Shown here: piece after piece, positions 8,480 through 15,440 of the stretch
How the letters are laid out: every line of letters begins with the position of its first letter
Numbering within the stretch: position 1 is the stretch's first letter
Origin: Candidatus Poribacteria bacterium
GTDB lineage: Bacteria; Poribacteria; WGA-4E; WGA-3G
NCBI GenBank assembly: GCA_028818995.1
Contig: JAPPMR010000005.1
Coordinates: forward strand, 1-27,996
Length of the DNA stretch: 27,996 bases
Reading direction: 5' to 3'
The notes under the pieces: model-generated
What the model saw: only the letters and a program-made list of their open reading frames with translations
The model's database searches: none
Told to the model about the DNA's origin: nothing
Translations under genes and position numbers: made by a program

Positions 8480-8500
8480 TGCAAATCTCCAGTACAATAC

Positions 8501-8634
8501 TATAGTGGATTCTGCAATTAACTTTACATCTGAGCTGTAGGCGGAACTCCGATTCCCGACTATTAGTGGTTTCGTCGCGATTCGGAGATCGCTCCTACAG
8601 AATATATGTGAACTTATTTACATAATTTACTATA
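8501..8634. mobile_element. MITE-like palindromic element, copy 1 (murG-murC gap)
   Basis: This non-coding element of about 134 bp has inverted ends: TATAGTGGAT at the left and a degraded ATTTACTATA at the right. The core at 8535-8600 is a long imperfect hairpin whose arms carry GTAGGCGGAACTCCGATTC and GATTCGGAGATCGCTCCTAC. It is clearly related to the copy at 15214-15354 over its whole length, with a near-identical core. There is no transposase. The TA at the tips would suit a TA-targeting, IS630/mariner-type mobiliser, which is an inference. Together with flanking DNA it fills the 193-bp gap between murG and murC, and as RNA it would form a strong hairpin just ahead of the murC ribosome binding site. 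Confidence 0.75.
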
Positions 8635-8672
8635 AAATTAAATTAGCAATACTGTTTATTTTTTTTATATTA

Positions 8673-9878
8673 TTAAGGAGATGCAAGCCTAAAAATTGAT
8701 TCGGCAATCGTATCACTTGCATTCGGACGACCAAGATCCTGGCTTGCCGTTTTCATTTGTTGATAGGAACTTTCATCTGTAATTATACGTATTAATTCTT
8801 TCACGAGTGACTCAGGCGTTACTTCTTCCTGTTCAAGAACGACAGCAGCACCTGCATTAGCCACCGTTTCAGCATTGCGAACTTGGTTATTACCTACAGC
8901 AGCAGGTAGCGGTATAAAAATTGCTGGAATACCACAGGCGGTAACTTCGGATACCGTCATTCCGCCTGCTCTACAAATCATCACATCAGCGATACTATAT
9001 ATTTCTTCCACAGGATCAAAGAATGGTTGAACATGATGTGCAATTCCATGTTCTGCATAGGCTGTTTGTACTTGCTCCGCATCCGTTTTTCCTGTTTGAT
9101 GTACAATTTGGAGGTCCCCCATGCTGGTACTATCTGTTTCCGATATTAGAGATGCGGAAAATTTAGCAATTAATGGGCTCGCTTCTATCATCACTTTATT
9201 AATAGCATGAGCTCCTTGACTCCCTCCCATTACGAATACCGTTTTGCGATTTTTACATAATTTAAATTTCCGATAAGTTTCGTCATTACGCGGATAATCT
9301 GTTATTCCGAGCCGAATCGGGTTACCTGTTACCTCCACAATGTGATTAGGAAACCTTTTAGTATCTGGTGGTAACGCGAGGTACGCTGCTTTCGCACGAC
9401 GCGCCAGCATGCTATTTGTTAAACCGGGAGACACATTTTGTTCTTGTATCGCTATCGGGATACCCAGAAGCGAAGCAGCAAAGAGTACAGGTCCAGAGAC
9501 ATATCCACCTGTTCCAATAACGACACTTGGCTGGAATTGTCTAAGATATTTCAACGATTGTATAAGTCCACGACAGACTTTTATGATAACTGGAAACCAT
9601 TTCCACGTCAAGCTGCGTGGGAATCCTTCAACAGAAATGGGTAGAAACCGAAAACCTTGTTGCGGAACAAGTGTTGATTCTAAGCGGTCTCGCCCACCGA
9701 TAAAAACTATGTCCACCTCTGGATTTAGACGTTGAAGGGCCTGGGCAATGCCAATGGCAGGATAGATATGCCCGCCTGTTCCACCTCCAGCGAGGACAAA
9801 CCGCTTTTCGTTTTTTTTATGATTAGTATTTTTGCTGGCAACGTCTTGCCTTTTAGGTTGTGTTTTTTGCTTTTTCAC
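8673..9878 (-). CDS. murG: UDP-GlcNAc--undecaprenyl-PP-MurNAc-pentapeptide GlcNAc transferase MurG
   Basis: MurG converts lipid I to lipid II on the cytoplasmic face of the inner membrane (GT28). The chain is 401 residues. A basic N-terminal extension of about 25 residues (rich in Lys, Gln and Asn) precedes the donor-site loop GGGTGGHIYPA at 31-41. Further signatures are GTGGYVSGPV, QEQNVSPGLTN, the second-domain loop VMGGSQGAHAIN, HQTGKTD and ICRAGGMTVSEVTACGIPAIFIPLP. The start is GTG at 9878, 6 nt after the ftsW stop, with no clear Shine-Dalgarno, so it is probably coupled. No later in-frame start fits before the GGGTGGH loop, so the extension looks real. It may help membrane association, which is inference. 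Confidence 0.96.
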   Translation of the reverse strand: MKKQKTQPKRQDVASKNTNHKKNEKRFVLAGGGTGGHIYPAIGIAQALQRLNPEVDIVFIGGRDRLESTLVPQQGFRFLPISVEGFPRSLTWKWFPVIIKVCRGLIQSLKYLRQFQPSVVIGTGGYVSGPVLFAASLLGIPIAIQEQNVSPGLTNSMLARRAKAAYLALPPDTKRFPNHIVEVTGNPIRLGITDYPRNDETYRKFKLCKNRKTVFVMGGSQGAHAINKVMIEASPLIAKFSASLISETDSTSMGDLQIVHQTGKTDAEQVQTAYAEHGIAHHVQPFFDPVEEIYSIADVMICRAGGMTVSEVTACGIPAIFIPLPAAVGNNQVRNAETVANAGAAVVLEQEEVTPESLVKELIRIITDESSYQQMKTASQDLGRPNASDTIAESIFRLASP

Positions 9879-9884
9879 ATTAAC

Positions 9885-11084
9885 TTATTTTGCTGTTTTT
9901 GGAGATGACCGTGTAGCAGTTCGAGAAATGTTCAAAAGCATGCCGACACTTACCAAACTGATTACCAGAGATGAACCACCATAACTGAGAAAAGGAAGAG
10001 TAATACCTTTTGTTGGAAGTAGTCCCGTTACAACACCGATATTGATGAATGCTTGAAGCCCGATGATTATCGTAAGTCCGGTTGCAAACAGTGCCCCAAA
10101 TCGGTTTTCTGTACGTCTTGCGATTGAAATCCCACGCCAAATAAATATCATAAAAATGGCTGTCACCACTGCTGTGCCGATAAATCCGAACTCTTCACCC
10201 AGTACTGCAAAAATAAAATCCGTGTGCGGATAAGGCAAGTAATTTATTTTTGCAACGCTGTCAACAATTCCGACTCCAAACAAACCACCCCATTTAAGTG
10301 CATCAAGTGAACGTCCCAACTGAAAACTGGTAGCTTCCGGAGATTGTAAAGATGCCCAATAATCAGTTAAACGAGTTAATCGGTACGGATCACTGATAAT
10401 GAATCCTGCTAATAATACACCTCCAACTCCTATTAATACAAATGTATGAGACAAGCGAATTCCGCCAACAAACAGGAGGCATCCTGCTGTAGCTGCTAAT
10501 AGTACAGCTGAACCGAAATCGGGCTGTATAGCCACTAATCCGAACATTAGTCCTATAATTAGGATGTTTGGCAGTACTCCATGGAAGAAACTTTTAATAC
10601 GTTCTGGCTTTCGCGCCAAGAAATGCGCTGTATGAATGAGTATAGCGATCTTTGCAAATTCCACAGGTTGAAATTGCACACCTGCTAAGGCGATCCATCG
10701 GTTAAATCTACCACCTTCCGCCCCACGCACACTGGTACCTAAAGGCGTAAAAACCAGGATCAGCAGACCAAAAGCCAAGAATAACAATATGTTACTATAT
10801 TTTTCATAAAAGCGATACGGAATATACGAGGCAATACCCATCCCAATCAAACCTATCACACAAGCAATTGCTTGGATCTTTAAGTAGTGGTAACTGCTGT
10901 CGTACTGTTTGGCAGATAGGACATGTCCAGCACTATAAACCATCACGATACCTGCTCCAACCAAGCAGAGCGTCACAACAAGTAGAGCAGCATCTATTTT
11001 GCCAAGACCCCCAATTTGAGGATGCTCTCTATCAGAAGGAAGAGTAGTCGGATTTGCATAATTAAGGGTGTTATAATTTTGCAT
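9885..11084 (-). CDS. ftsW: Septal peptidoglycan glycosyltransferase FtsW (SEDS family)
   Basis: This polytopic SEDS protein polymerises lipid II at the septum together with FtsI. The 399-residue chain has a cytoplasmic N-terminus of about 30 residues and about ten hydrophobic segments. Diagnostic stretches are GGRFNRWIALAGVQFQPVEFAK, the catalytic-Asp motif HTDFIFAVLGEEFG, and near the C-terminus GLLPTKGITLPFLSYGGSSL. Placement between murD and murG is the usual dcw order and separates it from RodA. The ATG at 11084 lacks a good Shine-Dalgarno, and 45 nt separate it from murD. The stop is 6 nt before the murG start. Confidence 0.96.
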   Translation of the reverse strand: MQNYNTLNYANPTTLPSDREHPQIGGLGKIDAALLVVTLCLVGAGIVMVYSAGHVLSAKQYDSSYHYLKIQAIACVIGLIGMGIASYIPYRFYEKYSNILLFLAFGLLILVFTPLGTSVRGAEGGRFNRWIALAGVQFQPVEFAKIAILIHTAHFLARKPERIKSFFHGVLPNILIIGLMFGLVAIQPDFGSAVLLAATAGCLLFVGGIRLSHTFVLIGVGGVLLAGFIISDPYRLTRLTDYWASLQSPEATSFQLGRSLDALKWGGLFGVGIVDSVAKINYLPYPHTDFIFAVLGEEFGFIGTAVVTAIFMIFIWRGISIARRTENRFGALFATGLTIIIGLQAFINIGVVTGLLPTKGITLPFLSYGGSSLVISLVSVGMLLNISRTATRSSPKTAK

Positions 11085-11129
11085 AAGTTGTCAGTGTATC
11101 CCAATTAAACTTTGAATCAAGTAAATTCC

Positions 11130-12614
11130 TTAATCAAGCGACTGATAAGTCTCAAGTGAATTCACTGCGTTTTTAAACGCCTGCCCGCGCTCCTTATAAT
11201 CGGTGTACATATCAAAACTCGCGTTTGCAGGTGATAAAAGGACGATGTCTCCTGGTGTAGCATGTGTGTACGCATATTCAACTGCCTCTGCCATTGTGGC
11301 AGTATGATGCATATCGGCACAACTGGTGAATGTCTCTTGAATGTTTTGTGTGTATTCCCCGAGTAGAACTAATTTTTTAACTTTAGTATGGACAAGTTCA
11401 ATTAGCGGTTCATAATCGTTTCCCTTATCATATCCACCTACGATTAAGAATACGCGTTTTACATCTCCACCAAAATCGGTTGTTTTTTTAATTGACTCAA
11501 GGGCAGCGCATGTTGCTATGACGTTTGTTGCTTTAGAATCGTTTATGTAATCTACATCTTTGATAACGCTAACCTTCTCAAACGCGTGTTCAAGAGCAGG
11601 ATGTATCCGATCAAATTCTCGAATAGCCCGACACATATCCACAGGTGTTATACCTAAGATTGTCCCTACAACTGTTGATGCAAGGACGTTTCTGACATTA
11701 TGTGCTCCTTCTAACGGCAAATCAGCGACATTACAAACCCAGTGTTCTTGATTATCTTTATAGGTATAGATTCCAATGTTGTTTGCGTTGCTTCGCAGAC
11801 ATGCTCCAATTCCACCACCCATTTTGCGACATAATTTTTTCCATTCTTCATCTGTATTTGAGAGATGATCTGTGAAGAATGCTTTTTTCGCTGCTGTGGC
11901 ATGCGTAAAATTCTTAGCAGTTGTATCAGCAGCATTTAACACTATCCATTCCGAACTCGTCTGATTTGCACATATCTTTTTTTTCGCATTCAAATACGAT
12001 TCCATCGTTCCATGGCGATCAAGATGGTCACGCGAAAAATTCAGCACCACACTCACTGCTGGCCGGAAAGTAACGGTACTCTCCAATTGGAAACTACTTG
12101 CCTCTAAGGCAACGACATCCTTACAGGTTAATGTCGCAACTTTACTTGCTAACGGAACGCCTATATTTCCTGCCACTACCACATTGGAAAATCTGTCATC
12201 TGCTTCTAAAATTGCCGCAGTCAGAAGCGTTGTTGTAGATTTACCTTTTGTACCCGTAATTGCCACGATAGGTGCTTGACAAAGGCTTGCAGAGACTTCC
12301 AATTCGCCTAAAATTGGAATATTTCTTTTTTTCGCCTCAACCAAAATCGGAATTTCTAAAGGCACCCCGGGTGAAACAACTATCAATTCAGCATTAGCAA
12401 TACAAGATTCACCATGTCCTCCAAGATAGTATTCAATCGGTATATCTTTCAATTGCGTAATTTCGGTAGACAATGCGTCTATATCACGTGAATCTGTAAG
12501 GGAGATATTTGCACCACGGTCATGAAGTAACCGTGCAATTGCTATGCCACTTCGATTCGCACCAAAAACAGTAATCCGTTTTGCCGAAAAGCAGTCCAAG
12601 TTCGGATGTTTCAA
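11130..12614 (-). CDS. murD: UDP-N-acetylmuramoyl-L-alanine--D-glutamate ligase MurD
   Basis: MurD adds D-Glu to UDP-MurNAc-L-Ala. Domain 1 has ITVFGANRSGIAIARLL and VVSPGVPLEIP. The ATP loop is ITGTKGKSTTT, followed by ALEASSFQLE, LNFSRDHLDRHGTMESYLNAKKKI (with the Lys expected to be carbamylated), GAHNVRNVLA and the C-terminal INDSKATN. At 494 residues it is about 40-50 longer than typical MurD, and the extra length is spread in the central domain (around GGGIGACLRSNANNIGIYTYKDN). The start is TTG at 12614 with GAGG 6 nt upstream; the ATG 4 nt earlier is in another frame. It follows mraY by 55 nt. Confidence 0.96.
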   Translation of the reverse strand: MKHPNLDCFSAKRITVFGANRSGIAIARLLHDRGANISLTDSRDIDALSTEITQLKDIPIEYYLGGHGESCIANAELIVVSPGVPLEIPILVEAKKRNIPILGELEVSASLCQAPIVAITGTKGKSTTTLLTAAILEADDRFSNVVVAGNIGVPLASKVATLTCKDVVALEASSFQLESTVTFRPAVSVVLNFSRDHLDRHGTMESYLNAKKKICANQTSSEWIVLNAADTTAKNFTHATAAKKAFFTDHLSNTDEEWKKLCRKMGGGIGACLRSNANNIGIYTYKDNQEHWVCNVADLPLEGAHNVRNVLASTVVGTILGITPVDMCRAIREFDRIHPALEHAFEKVSVIKDVDYINDSKATNVIATCAALESIKKTTDFGGDVKRVFLIVGGYDKGNDYEPLIELVHTKVKKLVLLGEYTQNIQETFTSCADMHHTATMAEAVEYAYTHATPGDIVLLSPANASFDMYTDYKERGQAFKNAVNSLETYQSLD

Positions 12615-12669
12615 GCATTACCTCAATCGTAGAATTTATCAGAAAAAACATATTACGGAGTAAACACGC

Positions 12670-13788
12670 TTACCCTAATTTTAGCGTACTCAATGCAATC
12701 AACATTAAAATAAGCGCAACAATCCAAAAACGTATGACCACTTTTGATTCTCGCCAACCCGAAAGCAGGAAATGATAATGGAGCGGGGACATCTTGATAA
12801 CTCGTTTTCCAAATGTTCTGTATGAGAAAACCTGTATAATGACGGATAATACTTCTGCCACAAAAATTCCGCCAACGATGATAAGAAGAAATTCCTGTTT
12901 TATGAGTAGCGCACAAGTTCCGAGCGTTGCACCGAGCGGTAAAGAACCGGTGTCTCCCATGAAAAGTTGTGCTGGATGTCCGTTGTACCATAGAAATCCT
13001 AATCCTGCCCCGGCCAACGACGCACAAAAGATCGCCGTAACTTCTCCACCAACAGGCAAATGAAAAAGGTTCAGATGTTCTGCAAAACCATTATGGCTTG
13101 TAATATACCCCAATACACCAATTGTACCTGCGACAAATAGTGTACATCCAATTGCTAAACCATCCATGCCATCTGTTAGATTCACAGCATTTGAGGAGCC
13201 AACGATCACTAAGGTCGCAAACGGGATAAAGAAGATGCCAAGATTGGGTTGTAAGTGTTTGAAAAATGGAAGATTGAGAGCGGTACGAGTTGCCGTATCA
13301 TTTGCTTCAGCAGGGCCCCATTGGTAAAGATAGCATGCAATTGCCACAGCCCCCACGGTTTGCAGTAAGAATTTCTGCCAAGCCCGAAGACCGAGCGACT
13401 GTTTTTTGCTAATTTTGAACATATCATCTAAAAAACCGAGTCCCCCAAACCAAATCGTTGTAAAGATCATCAGGTAGATATAAGGTTGATCAAGCCGCGC
13501 CCAAAAAATAACAGATATAAGTACCGCGACAATGATAAGGATGCCACCCATTGTCGGCGTTCCAGCCTTGCTTTGGTCTTCATTATGCTGCTGTGCTTTT
13601 TCTACCTCTTCTTGAATATGTTCACCAATTCGCAACTGCTTTAACCTTTTTATCATAAAAGGTCCTAAAACAAGGGAAATAATGAGAGCGGTTGCTGTTG
13701 CATAAACAGCACGAAAAGGAATTGAACTAAAAATGCTAAAGGGTTGAAATACGTTAACAAGGTATTTAAAAAATAGTTGATAAAACAT
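12670..13788 (-). CDS. mraY: Phospho-N-acetylmuramoyl-pentapeptide transferase MraY
   Basis: MraY makes lipid I by moving phospho-MurNAc-pentapeptide to undecaprenyl phosphate in the inner membrane. The 372-residue protein has about ten membrane helices and the family motifs GTPTMGG (76-82), LDD with D121/D122, NLTDGMDG (203-210), GDTGS (278-282), and a His motif at 333-340. That last motif reads MSPLHYHF, so the middle residue of the usual His-His-His is Tyr338. The codons are CAT TAT CAT, with no ambiguity in the given sequence. The Mg-binding Asp residues are intact, so the enzyme should be active. The start is ATG at 13788 with only a weak AAGAAG upstream. It is 131 nt from ddl. Confidence 0.96.
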   Translation of the reverse strand: MFYQLFFKYLVNVFQPFSIFSSIPFRAVYATATALIISLVLGPFMIKRLKQLRIGEHIQEEVEKAQQHNEDQSKAGTPTMGGILIIVAVLISVIFWARLDQPYIYLMIFTTIWFGGLGFLDDMFKISKKQSLGLRAWQKFLLQTVGAVAIACYLYQWGPAEANDTATRTALNLPFFKHLQPNLGIFFIPFATLVIVGSSNAVNLTDGMDGLAIGCTLFVAGTIGVLGYITSHNGFAEHLNLFHLPVGGEVTAIFCASLAGAGLGFLWYNGHPAQLFMGDTGSLPLGATLGTCALLIKQEFLLIIVGGIFVAEVLSVIIQVFSYRTFGKRVIKMSPLHYHFLLSGWRESKVVIRFWIVALILMLIALSTLKLG

Positions 13789-13919
13789 TTCTTATGCTTC
13801 TTTACTTGCTTCATAGCGTGGTAAATGTTATTGCTGAGGCATAATTAAACTTTAATAAATGATATGGGAATAGTTGAATGACACTACCATGACCACCCTC
13901 TTAAAAGCATTATGCAGGG

Positions 13920-15152
13920 TTACACAGTTTCCTGTGATTGTGATTCGTCAGATTTTAACTTTGCAAAACTTGCCCCTGTCTGACTTAACAAGTTTGTCGA
14001 ATAAGAATAGATTAAGCGATTTTTCTCGTGGTGTGTTTCTAATGCAAGGTTAACCAATTGGGACACTAATTCTGGGAATGAAATTCCGACTGGTTCCCAT
14101 AAGTAGAAACTAAAAGAACCAGGAATTGTATTTATCTCATTTACGTATACTTGCTCTTCTTCGTTCACCAAGAAATCTATTCGGGCAAGACCTGCACAGT
14201 CGAGAACTTGAAAAGTTAAAGTAGCAAGATTTTGAATATGTAACGTCAATTCCTCTGAAATAGGTGCAGGAATTTCACGTTGTGCGCCTGCCATTCCAGA
14301 GGTAACATCTGCCTCAGATGTGTCATCAGAAATAGATTCAGTTTCCGAATTTTGATGTATATACTTATCGTCAAAACTGAGAAAATCTGTGCTGGCTATT
14401 GGTTGTTCACAAACCGAGGGAGTCGGAGTGTGTGTTCCCATTACGGAACAATTTATTTCAAAACCGTTTTCGATTCCTTGCTCAACGAGGATCCGTCGGC
14501 AATATCGGCATGCAAGTTCAATTGCATCCCGAAGTTCGCTCTCATTCTTCGCCTGACTAACACCGATGCTTGAACCACTTACAGCCGGTTTTATGAACAT
14601 AGGATAGGTTATTTTTTCTTCAATTACTTTCAGAATATCGTCGCTCGCCGAATCCCAATCATGTTTGGTGAACGGGATATAAGGAACAATAGGAAGTCCA
14701 TTCTCACTAAGAACAGCTTTCATCATGATCTTATCCATGCCGACACCAGAACCGATAACATTTGCTCCGACATAAGGTATATCTATCAGTTCAAGAAGTC
14801 CTTGAAGAGAACCATCTTCGCCGTGTACACCGTGAATCGCGGGAAAGACGACATCAATGGGAAGTTCTCTTTTTTTATTAAATAGACCGCTGCGCTTTGG
14901 TAAGACACTGAATTTTGCGTGCGTCTCAAATTCAATGCTAACTGTATCAAAATCAGCGGCGCGAGGTAAGTTTCCTTCGGTGAATGTACTCAGCTCTTTG
15001 AGTTTTTCGCCTGTTAACCATGCCCCCTCTTTAGTGATATAAATTGGGATAACGTCATGTGTTTCCGCTAAGGCAGCGTTGACTTGATGTGCAGTGACAA
15101 TTGATACTTCGTGTTCAGGCGATCGACCACCGAATATGAGAGCTACGTTCAT
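13920..15152 (-). CDS. ddl: D-alanine--D-alanine ligase (ATP-grasp)
   Basis: The enzyme makes the D-Ala-D-Ala dipeptide that MurF adds. The 410-residue chain has GGRSPEHEVS with Glu15, HGVHGEDGSLQGLLEL at about 107-122, FIKPAVSGSSIGVS at 186-199, and DKY at 262-264, whose Lys-Tyr pair is kept by D-Ala-D-Ala rather than D-Ala-D-Lac enzymes. The metal-site motif is VNEINTIPGS (337-346), continuing as FSFYLWEP, which differs from the E. coli-type ending and marks a distinct Ddl subgroup. An acidic insert lies at about 266-290, and the C-terminus carries an extra ~35-residue tail. The ATG at 15152 has AAGGA 7 nt upstream. The gene lies between murF and mraY instead of near murC/ftsQ, and a MITE-like element lies just upstream. 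Confidence 0.94.
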   Translation of the reverse strand: MNVALIFGGRSPEHEVSIVTAHQVNAALAETHDVIPIYITKEGAWLTGEKLKELSTFTEGNLPRAADFDTVSIEFETHAKFSVLPKRSGLFNKKRELPIDVVFPAIHGVHGEDGSLQGLLELIDIPYVGANVIGSGVGMDKIMMKAVLSENGLPIVPYIPFTKHDWDSASDDILKVIEEKITYPMFIKPAVSGSSIGVSQAKNESELRDAIELACRYCRRILVEQGIENGFEINCSVMGTHTPTPSVCEQPIASTDFLSFDDKYIHQNSETESISDDTSEADVTSGMAGAQREIPAPISEELTLHIQNLATLTFQVLDCAGLARIDFLVNEEEQVYVNEINTIPGSFSFYLWEPVGISFPELVSQLVNLALETHHEKNRLIYSYSTNLLSQTGASFAKLKSDESQSQETV

Positions 15153-15213
15153 ATTTTATTCCTTATAGAAAGTATTTATAAACACTTGCTTGACGGTAAG
15201 TATGTTTTTTATA

Positions 15214-15354
15214 TTATAGTGGATTTTAGAATTACTTGAACACTTTTAAGCTGTAGGAGGGAACTCCGATTCCCGACTATCAAGGCGTTTCGTCGCGATT
15301 CGGAGATCGCTCCTACAAAAGACGTGTAAACTTATTTTTCTAATCCACGATAAA
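15214..15354. mobile_element. MITE-like palindromic element, copy 2 (murF-ddl gap)
   Basis: This non-coding element of about 141 bp is bounded by TTATAGTGGATT and TAATCCACGATAA, which are near-perfect inverted ends. The core at 15251-15317 is a long imperfect hairpin (GTAGGAGGGAACTCCGATTC against GATTCGGAGATCGCTCCTAC). The outer arms also pair in part, so the whole element is one palindrome. Its core is almost identical to copy 1 at 8501-8634, and this copy has the better preserved ends. It takes up about half of the 288-bp gap between the murF stop and the ddl start. The remaining flanks (15153-15213 and 15355-15440) are AT-rich and hold no recognisable gene. Confidence 0.8.
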
Positions 15355-15440
15355 ATGTTGAAATTCAGTATCTCTATTTTTCTTTTTATTTTTCATAAAA
15401 TTTATGAAGAACTTCTTACCTTTTCATCTATTTCTATGTG

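Noticed and set aside
8480..8497. Upstream TTG start of murC at 8497, adding six residues
   Set aside because: No Shine-Dalgarno precedes it; the TTG at 8479 has GGAG at 7 nt and gives the normal family N-terminus. The GGAG itself would be inside the longer reading.
9880..10140. Alternative 86-codon frame at the ftsW end as a separate gene or ftsW frameshift
   Set aside because: The main ftsW frame is complete through PFLSYGGSS and its normal C-terminus, so no frameshift is needed.
13838..13915. GCATAAT/ATTATGC inverted words in the ddl-mraY gap as a terminator or third MITE
   Set aside because: The arms are only 7 bp and about 65 nt apart, no T-tract follows, and neither the MITE ends nor its core are present.
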